From Pseudoneurospora amorphoporcata (lineage: Eukaryota; Ascomycota; Sordariomycetes; Sordariales; Sordariaceae), in contig MU859204.1 of assembly GCA_033297205.1 (NCBI GenBank), forward strand, positions 30,832-94,831: DNA of 64,000 nt, given 5' to 3'. A program made the translations under genes and the position numbers. The first letter of the stretch is position 1. Every line of letters starts with the position of its first letter. Under the pieces are notes generated by a model that made no database searches, was not told the origin of the DNA, and worked only from the letters and a program-made list of their open reading frames with translations. Positions 13,501-25,966 of the stretch are shown here, piece by piece.

Positions 13501-14400
13501 GACGACGAAGGCGGTATCGGCGAAGACTTCCTCTTTGCACCCGGCGGTCCCACCGCTCGCAAGTCGGATGCTAGACCGCAGAAGAAGCGGCAGCGCAGGC
13601 GCCGGAGAGAGGCTGGCAGTGGAGACGAGGAAGATGAAGGGGTGTCGGATGAAGTATTGGCTGCGCGGGCGAGGAAGAGGAGGGAGAAGGAGCTGGAGAA
13701 GATGAGGAAGATCAAGAGTGAGATGTATGTGCACGCAAGCGACGATGAGACGGACGATGAGAGGGATCGGGAATTTTTTGAGCGCGAGAAGAAGAGGCAG
13801 GAGGCAAAGGACTCGACTTTTGATAGCATGCTTGGGACGTTGGGGTTGTCGGTGTTGTCGCAGGCAATTGATGGGGGAAAGAGCGCGTGGGAGGCGGTGT
13901 TGGATGATGAGGATGGTGGTGATGGGAGTGAGGGTGAAGGGGGGAGAAGTGCGAAGCGGAGGAAGAAGCAGGTTGCTTCTGATTCCGAAAAAGAGGAGGA
14001 GAAAGAAGAAGAGCAAGAGGAGGATAGTGACGAAGAATTACCTACGAAACAGGCTAAGAGAAAGATCTCGAAAAAGAAGGCGGCGGCCCCGTCAAAACGA
14101 CCCACAAGGACGCGTGCGGCAACCAAGAAGAAGGCTATTGTGGAGCTCAGCAACGGCGATGAAGATGAAGAGGAAGAAGACGAGGAGGAGGACGCCATGG
14201 ATGTGGATTCGGCAAATGAAGGCACGGCCACTAAGGACGTACCCTTACCCTCTAGCCCTGGTGAGGGTCTAGGGAGGAGGATAAACAAAATGGTGGTGGA
14301 CGATAACGACGAGGATGAGGATGATCAGCCAGTGGTGGCTGCTCGCCAAAGGCCAAGAGCCAGGGGCGGATTCGTCATTGACAGCAGTGATGAAGAGTAG
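10590..14400 (+). CDS. tof1: Tof1/Timeless/Swi1 replication fork protection protein
   Basis: Exons 10590-10664 and 10747-14400 (82-bp intron, GTATGT to TAG) encode 1,242 residues. Tof1 with Csm3 forms the fork protection complex, which travels with the replisome, pauses forks at barriers and relays checkpoint signals to Rad53/Cds1 in the nucleus. The N-terminal Timeless domain is recognisable from the first exon ([20 protein letters not shown]) through the helical repeats with [12 protein letters not shown] and the FFLRNVAMI segment. The region around residues 280-300 ([16 protein letters not shown]) is typical of the family. From about residue 890 the protein becomes strongly acidic and Ser-rich with several basic clusters (KKKQRRRRR-type, KRRKK), fitting a disordered tail with nuclear localisation signals. 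It ends [10 protein letters not shown] long Ser-rich open frame on the other strand is only the complement of this acidic coding region. Confidence 0.95.
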
Positions 14401-15503
14401 ATAAAGACCTGGCTGTGTCTTTGCATCCTTTGTTCCCGCAGTGTAGTTTGGTCCGGTTGATAGGAATATTCAGGAGCATGGCTTGTTTGCTTGGGACTTG
14501 GGGTTCTGGTTTGGTTAAGGGATTAAAAGCAACTGTCACGAGTCACTTTACGTATGCAAGCCACCAAAATTTGTGACCCTTCGATCATTCATATGTTGTA
14601 CACAGATCCTTTTGGGCCACACTGCAGTTGTTGCTTGGCAAAATGTTTGTTTATTTTACCCCTGAATTACACGACCCCTCGCACCAGCTTGCTTTGGCGT
14701 CGCTGCAAGTCAATACCCAACCCTAACCCCTAACACACTTTGTTGGAGCACGTCATTGACCGGGTTCAACACGGCTTTACAAGATACGAATATGATCATC
14801 AATGAACGTCGGGTGAAAGATTAAACGAGGGTCCGAGCCCAAATGCTCCAATGTCCGAAACAAAGCCGCATGGACTCGGTGAAACAGTCCCCTTTGGAAG
14901 GTATTTGCCCCGCCCGACTTGCTCACCAATCTGGATATCGCACTAACTATTCACGGCTCGATGGTGCCGTGCACGGCACTGGGTGCCGGTAACGCCATAT
15001 CAGCGTGCATGTTTACACCTCTGCCGGCATTGAAATGGTTAGCGCAGTGAAATGGCAAAGTGGCGATAACCTAACCTTCGTACAAAATATGGCCGCTTTT
15101 CTCACATCCAACCCCACTGAATATTGTAGGCTGGTGGTACCAAGCTAACAAGTTAAATGCCTGCAGAGGTGTAAAGCGCGTCCCGGTCCGGATATCTTCA
15201 TCCAAACTTCTCTTTTTCACTTGAATCACAAGACGAGGACGACCGGGCAATCTCCGGTACGAGAGTCACACACAATAGCACTTTCCCGTCCATTGATTGT
15301 CTCGGACTCGGGTGTCCTCTGGTAATACCAAGGTACGTGGATAATCCCGAGCGGACGCTGATGACTACATAGATGCCAAGTTCCACGTAGCAGGGTCCTT
15401 GGGCTGTGCGCGGGATCATTTCTTCACTTTCTTCTTTTTCAATTCTGTTGGGATCGACTGAGAATCGGAATCTGGAAGAGCATCAGAACCCATCTTCCAG
15501 AAA
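14401..15503. other. intergenic between tof1 and the MFS transporter
   Basis: About 1.1 kb with no open frame worth calling. It contains tof1 3' sequence and the transporter's upstream region. A short CCCAACCCTAACCCCTAACAC run near 14717-14737 resembles telomeric repeat but is too short to mean much. Confidence 0.5.
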
Positions 15504-17281
15504 ATGACGGGAAACACAGCCGGCCACTCGAACGGTGACCGGGTCGTCGCCGCTCCCGGAAGCAGCCGTCACGTCCACGACGAGACAACACCACTACTGA
15601 GCGAATCCACCCTCGAGGCCAACAAACCCATCAACGAGGCCGCGGAAGATGACAGTGACAGCATCGACAGCACCGGTGATGGCGAAATAACCGTCGTAGC
15701 CGATGAGCTCTCCACCACCCGTCTGGTCGTCATCTTCAGCACAACCTGGGTGGGCGTCTTCCTCGGCGCCATCGACGCCAGCATCATCGCCACGCTGTCG
15801 GCGCCCATCGCGAGCGAGTTTCAGTCCCTGAGCCTGTTGTCGTGGATAGCTACCGCCTATCTCATTGCCAATGCGGCCTGCCAGCCCTTGTCCGGTCGTC
15901 TGACCGACATTTTTGGGCGCGGCCCCGGCCTGGTCTTTAGCAATGTTCTGTTCGCGCTGGGTAATCTGATTTGCGGTGTGGCCAAGAATGAGCAGACCAT
16001 GATTCTCGGTCGCGTCGTTGCGGGCATTGGTGGTGGTGGACTGATGAGTATTAGCACCTTTTTGGGATCGGATTTGGTTCCTTTGAGGAAGAGAGGCGTG
16101 GTTCAAGGGTTGGGAAACATTTTTTATGGGTGAGTTATCATTGCATGCTGGCTTGTCTTACTTACTGACAACCATTTTGCAGAGCCGGTGCCATGCTTGG
16201 CGGTGTTTTTGGCGGCTTCCTCAACGACACCTCCTCCTGGGGCTGGCGCCTTGCCTTCCTCGTCCAAGTTCCCGTCAGTCTTGTATCGGCTGTGCTCGTC
16301 TACTTCCTCGTCAAGGTCCCTCCCAAGGTCTCCAACAAGTCGCTCATCTCGCGCATCGACTTCCTGGGCTCTTTCTTCACCATTGCCTTCCTCATCCTCC
16401 TCCTCCTAGGTCTCAATGCCGGTGGCAACGTCGTCCCCTGGACGCACCCGCTTGTGCTGATCTCCATTCCTCTATCCTTCATCATGCTTGCCGGCTTCAT
16501 CTACTGGGAGTCCCGCCCGGACAACACCCAACCCATCATCCCCGTCCGGCTGCTCGCCCACCGCACCGTCTTCACCGCTTGCGTCACCAATCTAATGTGC
16601 ACCATGGTCACCCTCATGCTCACCTTCTACGTGCCCATCTACCTGATCGTCCTCGGTCACACGCCGACTCAAGCCGGCCTCCGCTTGCTCGCCTCCCCGC
16701 TGGCTGTCTGCTTCACCAGCTTCGGCTCGGGCCTAATCATGAAGGCCACCGGCCTGTACAAGGGGCTAGGCATCGCCCTCGTCTCGACGCTCGTTCTAGG
16801 CGTCGCTCTCCTGACCACCCTAGGCCAGCACTCCCCCGGCTGGATCGTCTTCGTCGCCCTCTTTTTGATCGGAGGCGGCTATGGCGGTATGTTGACCGTC
16901 ACCATGGTCGCCTGCATCGCCGCCGTGGACCATTCGCAGCAGGCCGTGATCACAAGCGCTACTTACGCTTTCCGGTCGGTTGGTGCGACGGTGGGTATCA
17001 CGGTTGCGTCGACGGTGTACCAGAATCTTCTCAAGACGGAGCTGTGGGCCCGGTTCGGTGATTGGCCGGGGGCGGAGGAGCAGATTGGTAGGATTAGAGA
17101 CGATTTGGGCGAGCTGAACAGGTTGCCGCTGGCGTGGAGGGAGGGCGTGATGGAGTCGTTCATGACGGCGTTTAAGGGCGTGTGGTTTACGGCGCTGGGG
17201 ATGTCGGCACTGGGGTTGGTGGCTGTTTCGTTGATGAAGCAGCATAAGCTACACTCGACGCTTACGAGACGGGAGGATTGA
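15504..17281 (+). CDS. 14-TM MFS transporter, vacuolar basic amino acid (Vba/Fnx) type
   Basis: Exons 15504-16129 and 16183-17281 (53-bp intron, GTGAGT to CAG) give 574 residues. It has the DHA14 features: a first helix with GVFLGAIDASIIATL, the inter-helix motif GRLTDIFGR, and the antiporter motif region GAGAMLGGVFGGFL that the intron splits at its first codon. Hydrophobic segments are consistent with about 14 membrane helices. The hydrophilic N-terminus carries ETTPLL, an acidic dileucine motif of the kind that sorts proteins to the vacuole. Together these favour a proton-coupled vacuolar importer of basic amino acids like Fnx1/Vba1, though drug or siderophore exporters share the fold. The gene has no obvious partner; its right neighbour is a broken transporter in the opposite orientation. 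Confidence 0.85.
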
Positions 17282-17619
17282 TCGAGTTAGTAAGTACAGA
17301 GCCGTGTGTGTGTGGTTGGAAGGCGGTTTAGCATTGGATATGGGTGCGCTGTGTTGAAGAGAGGAGGATAAACGGGCTTGGTTATTTGGGCACCCCGTTT
17401 GGTAAGCGAAAAGTTCGTTTGGGCGTTACTTTTGTGGAGGGCTCTCTTTTGCTCTCTATTTTCTTTGCAGTCTATTTTCTTTCCGTTTGCGGCAAGACAA
17501 AAGTACACGAAGCTCTATGATCGCGGTGTTTCTACCACACATGAATCGGAGCTGGCCTTAAAGCAGCCAGCTTGACCCCTCTAACCTTCCAGCGTGTAAT
17601 CGCATTGTCTCCCACCGTT

Positions 17620-19097
17620 CTACACTCTTCCTAAAATCCCCTGCGGTGTCGCCATCTTGCTTGCAACTGTCACAAGCCCACCGACAAGACACATGACACC
17701 GCTGAAGATGGACAGCTCGGAATATCCTCCATACACATCGATGAGCTTCCCGTTGATCGGAGGTCCAATCAATACCGCAATCGAGCCCAACGCCATTCCC
17801 ATACCGATATACGTTCCCAAATCTCTAGGATCTCTCGGACAGACCGTCAAAGCCGCAGACGCCCCCGAGATGATCATCCCCGACGAAAACCCATGGACAA
17901 CCGAGTACACGATCAACCCAGCCGTCGTCTCCGCCTTGTGAAGCAAAGAATGATGATCCTGCTCGCCACTCCGCCTACCGCCAGCACATTCAATTTTCCC
18001 ACCCGATCTGCCATAACCCCAGGAATAATGCGCCCAAAAGTCGACGCCGCATTGACGATAGCCAACAACTAGCTAGTGTCGCATCCACCCCTCTCGAAAC
18101 CGCATACGTCGGAATAAAAAACAACGGCGTCAACATCCCCAGAAACAAAAAGAATATCGCAACCACCAACATCACAAAGTCCTTTTGCTTCAACGCCTTC
18201 GCCAGAAAGGAACTCGTCGTCCGCGGCGGTAGACGTGGTTTAATCGCCAAACTTGCGAATCCCAAAAGGGGCAACATCACGAACCCGATGACCCTGACTG
18301 ACCACCCAAAGCCCAGCTTGCCCCCATGCCCATCATCACCAACATGGCCAGAACCACCACCACCACCACCACCACCACCACCACCACCACCATTCAACAA
18401 CCTCCCCAACACAATCGGCACAACCACCCCGCCCACCGAACTCCCACTAACCGCCAGTCCCAGCGCCGCTGCCCGTCTCTTCTCAAACCACTGCGTCACC
18501 GCCGCCATCGCCGGAAACATCAACAATCCCATAGCAACCCCATTCAAAACCCCCTGCGCCAGCATCAGTTGCCAGTAGGTTTTACCGAGACTAGTCATCA
18601 TGACTGCAAATATCATCGACACAGCGCCTGGACGGACGGTAGCAGAGGCACCGTACCGGTCGAAGAGAGGGCCGGCGAAGAGGCCGGTGAAGAAGGAGAA
18701 AGGATTGGAGGGAGCCGACCCAGGCTATTTTTGAGGAGGACATCGAGGCGGTGTGGGTGTGGGAGGAGGAGAGGGGAGAATGGGGGGAGAGGAGGTGGTA
18801 TTGTTCGTAAACGCCAAAGGCGTTGGAGTAGCCGAGGGCGCAAAAGAAGATGAAGGCGGAGGCGGCGGCGACGAGCCAGGCGCGGGGACCGCCGTCGGGG
18901 GCGGGGGAGATGTCGTTGAGGTGAGCATCTGGGTCGGAGTCGGAGTTAGACGAGGTGATGGGGTAATGATTGGGGTTGGCGTCTTTCTCGGTGTTGTTGC
19001 CGGTGTCGAGGCCGGTGGAAGGTGGGGAGGAGGGGTGTTTGTCTGTTAAGGCGATAGACTGCCGAGGGGCTGTGGAGTGAAGAGGTAGGTTTGACAT
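17620..19097 (-). pseudogene. broken monocarboxylate-type (MCT/SLC16-like) MFS transporter
   Basis: On the minus strand the reading begins at 19097 with a hydrophilic tail, then the diagnostic fungal MCT motif DGGPRAWLVAAASAFIFFC and helix 1 with GYSNAFGVYEQ. Homologous membrane segments continue, but in three different frames. Frame changes fall near 18690-18700 (after WVGSLQSF), near 18065-18072 (after GVDATLAS) and near 17945-17955 (before HKAETTAGL). All expected segments (TYWQLMLAQG, AVTQWFEKRRAAALG, FFLFLGMLTPLFFIPTYAV, GSIAVLIGPPINGKLID) are still readable. No GT-AG pair restores the frame at these points by eye, so I read it as a pseudogene with small indels. A run of 13 Gly codons (18354-18392) sits in a loop. 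Sequencing error is the main alternative. Confidence 0.8.
18354..18392. repeat. (CAC)n microsatellite
   Basis: Thirteen consecutive trinucleotides, read as poly-Gly on the minus strand inside the broken MCT-type transporter. Confidence 0.95.
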
Positions 19098-19692
19098 GCT
19101 GAAGTTAACTTGGAAGTGTATTTGGTGTTCCGTTAAGTGAGTGTCAAAATTGATTCACACGGTTCGTAGAGAATTCTTTCGGTTGCCATGGCTTCCATAT
19201 GGCTTGGGTGTCAGTCTATATATATATCAATCTCGGTACCCACCCACCGCAACTGACTGGTAGTTCCGCTTTAAATATGAAGTAATTCGGAGATGTAGCG
19301 TACCATCACCAACCTGCCCGATCTGTTGGTTGTCTGAAGGAGTGAGGACTCGTCAGATATTCGGAGCTTCTCTCGGACTCGGAGCAGCGAGCCAATCACA
19401 CTCCGGTCATTGGTGTAAGCTCGGAGTATGGCGGGCGACAGAGACAAAGGACGGATTCCATACAGACTGATTCCTTCGGACTGCTTGCTGACAGTACTGC
19501 TTCTCTTCCTTTCAATTACCATTTTCTTGTCTTCCCCGTAGATCGGTGTCTCTGCCGAGAATATACTGCGGGTACCGTTGTTTTGCGTTGTCAAGCTACA
19601 TCAACCTTGCTCAATCGGATTTCACTTTCGGAGCGGGCCTGACTTACACGGAGACGACTTACACGACTTTCGGAGGACAGTGCTTGTTAGTC
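19098..19692. promoter_or_regulatory. shared upstream region of the divergent transporter and regulator pseudogenes
   Basis: A 595-bp space between the two divergent start codons. Such arrangements are usual for a pathway regulator and the transporter it controls. It contains a TATATATATATC stretch near 19218 and several inverted CGGAG/CTCCG-type triplet pairs (for example around 19335-19390 and 19418-19424), which are candidate Zn2Cys6 half-sites. No specific operator can be proven. Confidence 0.4.
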
Positions 19693-22297
19693 ATGGCGGA
19701 GCCCGAACGTCGACCCCTGAGGTTACGGCCACAAGTGTAAGTGCTTCAATTCATCCCGTCCGGTGATAACGGTTATGTAGGACGTGAGGCTAATTGATCC
19801 AGATCGTGTGCTCTTTGCCGGAGGCGTAAAGTCCGGTGCAATCGGGAGACACCCTGCAGCAACTGTATTCGCTCCAAGAACATCCATGGCTGCGTGTATC
19901 AGGTCCATCCGCTTCCTCAACAATTGCCACCACAAAGGCCACGTCCGCTCGCTGCCTGTGATACTCCCAAAGACAGTCAAGCCCAGAGCCTTGTCCGGCC
20001 GGGTCCAGTAGTCCGGTCCGTTCCGGGTCCAGGGGCAGGTTCTTTCGTCACACTACCGCCGTTTCCTACCCCGTCAGCCAGCGGAACATCAACTGTTGTC
20101 TCGGGCCATTCCTCAAAAGCTCCGTCCTGCGTTGATGCCTCGAGCTCAACGCACCCATCTGCCGCAACGAATCAACTGACGACTTTACCTGTAGTCTCTA
20201 GTTCGGATCCCAATGTACTGAGGGGCAGAATTCGGGAGCTTGAGGAACAGTTGTCCAAAGCAACATTTTCACGGTCTTCAAACCCGAAAGCTCCTTCAAG
20301 TCCAACAGCCACACACGAGTCTTCTCTTGCAGGAACGTTCATTACTCAGGCAGCCAGTACCTCCCGGATCGTCAATGTTTTCCACAAAAGCCGTCTGTTC
20401 GGCCAGAGCCATTGGCTAAATGGAGTTATCTTGGTGAGTGAAACCCCTTGAAAGATGTCCGTTTGCCCCTGTTACCGCTCTGCAAGCACTTGTTGACCAC
20501 AAAGCCCAACACAGTTGTTAGATATTTTCAAGACGTTCGAGCCCGTGGTCCGCAATGGCACCGCAAATAAGTCCATGGCAGGCGTGGCAAAGTGCAAAGC
20601 TTTCGCCCGAGTCATTAAGGCCCAACGGACTCCGCCATGGCCGACCATACCAACTCGTGATCTGCCGCCAAGGGAGATTGCCGGCTAACTGATGGACTGT
20701 TATCTCAGGACTTTTGAGTCCTTATACAGGGTCCTGCACATTCCCACTTTCAAGACAGACTATGAGGCGCTCTGGGAATCAGTGTCGGGGCATCCGCATG
20801 CGGATCAACAGCCGCAGCGTGTCGATACGGCCTTCCTGGTCCAAGTCAAGCTCGTGCTTGCCATTGGCGCCACCGTTTACGACCAAGACTTTTCTCTCCG
20901 CCTCTCTGCCATCCGCTGGGTGTATGAAGCGCACACATTCACCTCGGAACCAGAGTTCAAGTCCCGATTGAATATCAGGTCACTACAAACCGATATCCTG
21001 CTATTGCTAGCGCGTGAAACGGCCGGTCTGGGTGGAAATCTGATCTGAATCTCGGCGGGTTCCTTGCTGAGGACTGCGGTGTACATGGGTTTGCACAGGG
21101 ACCCGACGCCCCTCCCGAGGAGAACAATCTTTGCCGCCGAAATGCACCGGCGGCTGTGGAATACCGTGCTTGAGCTAATGGTGTCGTATAGTATGAATGC
21201 CGGAGCACCGCCGACGATATCGCTCGATGACTATGGCACAGAGCCGCCGGGTAACTACCACGACGAACAGCTTGTGGAAACTCCTGCAGACGATGGGAGC
21301 GACCTTTCACCCGCAGCGGCGCAACCGGAAAGTGAGTTTACACAAACGTCCGTTGCAATCGCCATGCGGAAGATCCTTCCCATCAGGCTTGCCATCGCAA
21401 AACTTCTGAACGACCTCAGATCGACTCGTCGCCAGGGCGATATGGCATCTGCATACCATGAATCATTAAAGCTCGATACGGATCTGAGAGCAGCATATCG
21501 AACCCTCACTCGAACCCTTCAAGTGCTTTCTCGCAACTTAAACGAGGGTTGCTGGCCGGGATCATCGTCATCCGCTCTGCTCTTCCCAATTCATTGATCT
21601 CGTCATCAACCGTGACCTCTCTGCCCTTCACATTCCCTTCTACAGCGCCGCGCTTCACGAAGCTGCCTACGCTTTCTCGCGGAAAGTCGTCGTTGAATAC
21701 TGCTTCAAGATCTGGCGTACCGTCAACTCTTCGCCAACTTCCCCTTCATCGGCAGATGCCGCTCGGCAAGATGCCGACCCCCGAAGAGCTACCAATCAAG
21801 ACAACTGCCGGCTGGCTTCTCACGGTGCAGGCTTCTGCCGCAACGCAGATATCCAAGTAAGCATGCTCCTCCTCGGCGAGCTGCGCGCCCAGCTCAGGGA
21901 AGAAGCCGAAACAAGTCTTTCTCTGGTGAATCGATCACTGCTGCGGCCTGATCTGCTCGCTATGGTAACCGAGGCCAAGGACTGGGCCATGCGCAATATC
22001 AACGCGGGCGAGACCAACGTGAAGGGTTACCTGTTTGCTAGTATGGTGTCGGCACAGATTGAAGGGATGAAGAAAGGCCAGAAAGGAGAGGAGGCACTTG
22101 CGCAGATGCTGGTGAAGGCAGCGGATGAGGTTGTGGATAAGTGTGTGCCGCTTCTGGAGGAGATGTTGGAGAGGGAGACGAGGGTGAGGATGGCGAGCGG
22201 TGGAGAGATTGATTCTGGGCAAACGCAAAGGCGAGAATGTGGCCAAGGAGAAGCAGGAGAGGGAATGGTGTCACAACAACAACAACAACAACAATAG
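19693..22297 (+). pseudogene. broken Zn2Cys6 transcription factor with fungal-specific TF domain
   Basis: Exons 19693-19736, 19803-20433 and 20515 onward join in phase. The spliced start encodes a C6 zinc cluster with spacing CX2CX6CX5CX2CX8C (CALCRRRKVRC, then NRETPC). A Ser/Pro-rich linker and a short coiled coil (RIRELEEQLSK) follow, then the fungal-specific domain with YLRTFESLYRVLHIPTF and AVYMGLHRDP. The frame is broken by TAA at 20686-20688 and by TGA at 21046-21048, where family members carry Trp (a TGG-to-TGA change). An extra C near 21586 shifts the frame, after which homologous sequence continues to a stop at 22297 after a poly-Gln tract. None of these can be removed by an evident intron. 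The protein would have been a nuclear pathway regulator; its divergent neighbour is a dead transporter. Confidence 0.8.
22272..22295. repeat. (CAA)n microsatellite
   Basis: About eight CAA/ACA trinucleotides encoding poly-Gln at the end of the broken Zn2Cys6 gene. Confidence 0.9.
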
Positions 22298-23405
22298 TTT
22301 GAAGCAGATGGTTTGGCTATTACTCCCGAATCAGAATGGGCACTGGGAATAATAGGTGACAGGGATATGTTGGTGAGTGTCCTGCCCTTGATGATGTATT
22401 GGTCACCCTGCTAATGAGTTGACGCCTGTGGACTGCAGATGTTGGATGCTCAACATATTGGCGACTTTGGAGATATCGCTGAACCGATGAATTGGGCGCT
22501 CACCGGAGCCACGCCATTCAGTGCAGTTGGGCCATTCATCTGGTAGGGTGAGTGACGGTGAAGAGACTTTGGGATGATGAGAATGAGGTTTGGCTGTTTG
22601 ATGTTGACAGAAGCGAGTTGATGTTTCGTCCAAGCTTCGGCGGTCTGGGCTGATGGCACGCGAGACCCCGTTTGTACCCAAGATCCATTGTGTTACATTG
22701 TACCCTAACCCTCAATCCCAATCCATTGTGTCCTCTATATGTGACGCGCACCCTGCCCTGTTCCTGACCAAGTTCCTTCCCTGTCAGATCACTGCGCCTT
22801 CTACCCACAAAAGTGAAGCCCCATGACGCTACCAGACCAAAATGCCCGTTTGGAAATCTTCAGGTGAAAGTCGCCTTGGTCAGCAGCAGCCGCGATGCCA
22901 AGACTTGACGATGAAGTGTACGTACCCGCTTTCCCATCTGGGCATCCAGAATGGGAACGACGACCGAGACTCCAACTATAAAAGCTGTTCTTGCCAAACT
23001 TGGGCCGAGGCTTGTCTCCAGATCCCAAGCTCTGAAATCGTTTTTTTCTCGTCAGTATCCTGGAATTTCTGGGTTCATCCTCCGTCTCCTCTTGTTCTCC
23101 CAAAACATTTCAACGTCGATATCTCCTAATCCGCCTTGCATCTCTTTATCATCATTAACCCTCTGGATCACAGTCGACTTTGGCTATACGATATCGAAAC
23201 CACCGCCAAATACCCAGAAACTAGACTTTCTGACTATCCTCCCGAAAACGTCGAGAAGGATTTCATCGGATACTCGAGGGCGGTCTTCGTGACGAACTGA
23301 TAACAAAAATTTGTTGGCTTGTTGCTTGCCTCAGCTCAGGTGTCCCCAGGCTTATCAACTTGACAAACACCACAAGACAGACCCAATAGCCACTCTACAG
23401 CAAAC
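22298..23405. other. intergenic, no gene seen
   Basis: About 1.1 kb with only short overlapping open frames. It serves as 3' flank of the dead regulator and upstream region of the esterase gene. No repeat or RNA gene was recognised. Confidence 0.5.
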
Positions 23406-25298
23406 ATGGGGTTGTCCTCATTCCTGCCGAGCATTGTTCCGGCATTTCCAGAGTATACAGGGCCCTACAAAGTGGGCGCTGTAGACGTCGAAATCCCAAT
23501 AGCGGAGATTGGCTCTGTGAGCGCAACCCCAAACGAAGCTGATCACATCCACACCATTCAGTTCAGGATATACTATCCCGCTACCCCTGACACGAACAAT
23601 GGGGGCATCACCTGGCTACCGCCTCCTCAGCGTCTTGCTGTTTGGGCTTATAGCCAGTTTCTTGGGCTGGGTTCCAGAGTCGCATCCGTTCTATCGTCAG
23701 TATCCCATCACCGTTATCACTACAAATGAGACTTGGCTGACTTTGTTTTCAGATTCCTGCCCAGGCATCTTCATTACATCAAAATTCCGGTTCACGCAAA
23801 TGCTACGCTCTTACCTCCTCAGTCGGCCGGCACTCCGCAAGCTCGATGGCCAACGGTTCTCTTCTCTCACGGTCTTGGCGGTAGCCGGAATGCCTACAGT
23901 CATGTTGCCGGATCTCTAGCGTCTCATGGTATGGTGGTGTTCTGTCCCGAGCATCGAGACGCCAGCGCAGCCATATCCGTTATCCGCGATCCCAAAGACC
24001 CCAAGGCGTCGCGTATCGTACCCTGTCTTGCCATCGAGCACGTCCATACACCCGAGGTTTGGGCCAAGCGTGAGACTCAGATCCGAATCCGCGCATGGGA
24101 AATAGGACTTCTCATGGAAGCAATTCACCGCATCGACCTTGGCGACAACGATATCATCAAGGCCAACCTCAGCACCCCGAGTCCCACCCCGCTGTCGGCT
24201 CTGTATCAGTTTACTGGACGACTTGATGTGCATGAGCCTGGCAAGATGATCTTTGGCGGCCACTCCTTCGGCGCCGCTACCGTAGTTCAGGTGGTCAAGA
24301 GCACATACTATGTCGACCATCCAGACATCGCCAAGTGGCATAATCCTCTCTTCAGGCCAGTGGAGAACTCGGCCATCCGCCGCCAGGTCACCGAAAACAC
24401 ACCGACCTTCTTGCTCGATATGTGGTGCTTCCCTATCCTCTCGGTCGCATCCGCCCCTCTCTTCAACTTGCCGCTCCCCGCCTATTCTCCCACCGCTGCC
24501 TCTTCTGTCGGTGGCAACGGCATCCTGGCTATCGAATCCGAGGCATTCTACAAATGGAAAGAGAACATGCACAGCACAGCTCGGATTGTCTCACCCGATC
24601 CTTCGGCCAAGGTCGTTTCTCAGGCGGCGTTCGAGAGACCAGGTGCCAAGAAAGCGTTCATGAAGGTAGCAGCGACAAAGCTGAGCGAGCCTGGCCTTTT
24701 CTATGTCCAGAACAGTGCCCATCTCAATCAGAGCGACTTTGGTGTGCTGTTCCCGTGGGCAGTAAAGAAAATCTTTAAGGGAGAGCAGCCCGAGCGGATT
24801 CTTCGATTGAATGTGCGCGCTATTCTGCAGTTCCTGAGAGAGAATGGGGTCAGCGTAGCGAGGACCTGGTACGGTGATCTTGTGGAAGGCGGAACTGAGG
24901 AGAATCTTGAGTTCAAGAAGGAGAAGAAGGGCGTCGATGGCGGCATACACGAGGATAAAACCATTCTCGAAAAGAAACTTGCCACAGAAAAGGAGGGGGA
25001 CGTCAAAGATGAAAAGAAGGGGGAGAAGAAAACGGCTGGGTCGATCAAGGCCTGGAGGTGGATCAACATCATCGGTATGGGCGCAGAATCTAGTCCTAGT
25101 GAGGTTGAATTGCAGTCCGGTGAGACAACGGCCGAGAAGGCAGAGGAAGCTGAACGCGATGAGGAGGAAATGGAAGGACAGATGGAGCCTGGAATGTACC
25201 ATGATGAAGTTGCGGAGCCCGTGACGGCAGCAACTTTCCCTAGTGAGGGCATCACCAGGAATGCTCGCGCGGAAGTGGACGAGCGCACCACAGCTTAG
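23406..25298 (+). CDS. PAF-acetylhydrolase-like phospholipase/esterase
   Basis: Exons 23406-23695 and 23753-25298 encode 611 residues; the 57-bp intron uses the less common donor GTCAGT. The product belongs to the alpha/beta hydrolases of the platelet-activating-factor acetylhydrolase isoform II family, which cleave short or oxidised sn-2 acyl groups from phospholipids. Visible features are the oxyanion-hole region VLFSHGLGGSRNAYS, the EHRDAS segment after it, and the nucleophile elbow GGHSFGAATVV with Ser at about residue 268. A late His lies in NSAHLNQSDFG, as expected for the catalytic triad. The last 120 or so residues are a highly charged Glu/Lys-rich extension containing one hydrophobic WRWINIIGMG patch. 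No signal peptide is evident, suggesting a cytosolic or membrane-associated enzyme. Confidence 0.85.
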
Positions 25299-25966
25299 GA
25301 CTGCCTTGTGATGTAAAGTTGGCTGGCTCGACTGGAATAGAAAGGAAAGGCTCAAAAGGTGGACATAGAACCTAGGGATAGACAAAGCTTCCGCGAGGGA
25401 ATCATTGATAGAGGTCAACCCTTCTGGCATACACTAAAGAATATTACACAACCCGTTCCTGAATCCATATCAGAGCCTCTCTGAGTGGGCATCTTGGACT
25501 GTCACAGCCAGGGAAGGTGTTGCGCACATTGAAGTATGATGCAATGAATAACCGGAGGATGTTCTTGTAAGAATGACACTTCGGCAGGACGTGTCGGTGA
25601 CGGGTTGAAGTCGGGAAAAGTGGGGTTGTGCCGGCGGAGGTGGTCCCGCAGATGCCGGCTTGTTGCCGGAGCACAAGCTCCACCCGGCTGGAGCTCTTGT
25701 GGGGCGGTTTCAGCGTCACATCCATTCGCTAGTGCGCTGCGTAGGTAGCAGCCGGGATGGGGGGCGCTTCGAGTTGACGGTGTCGTGCCATTGATCAACT
25801 TGACATCGAAACTTTCCCAGAAATTCAGCTTTTACCACCACACTGAACATCCAACAGCACTATTCGGCCCATTCATCCTGTTTTCATACGGCAGCACAAC
25901 GAGACGAAATCCTGCCCCGCCAGGAGTGCCAATTACCAGCAAGTACACGATCATCAACCGTCCACA
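25299..25966. other. intergenic between esterase and SAD1
   Basis: Holds the esterase 3' flank and the SAD1 promoter. No coding region, repeat or RNA gene recognised. Confidence 0.5.

Noticed and set aside
13032..14288. 418-codon Ser-rich open frame on the minus strand
   Set aside because: Complement of the acidic Asp/Glu-rich tail of tof1; codon bias artefact.
14717..14737. telomere-like CCCAACCCTAACCCCTAACAC
   Set aside because: Only about three units; too short compared with the tract at 58405.
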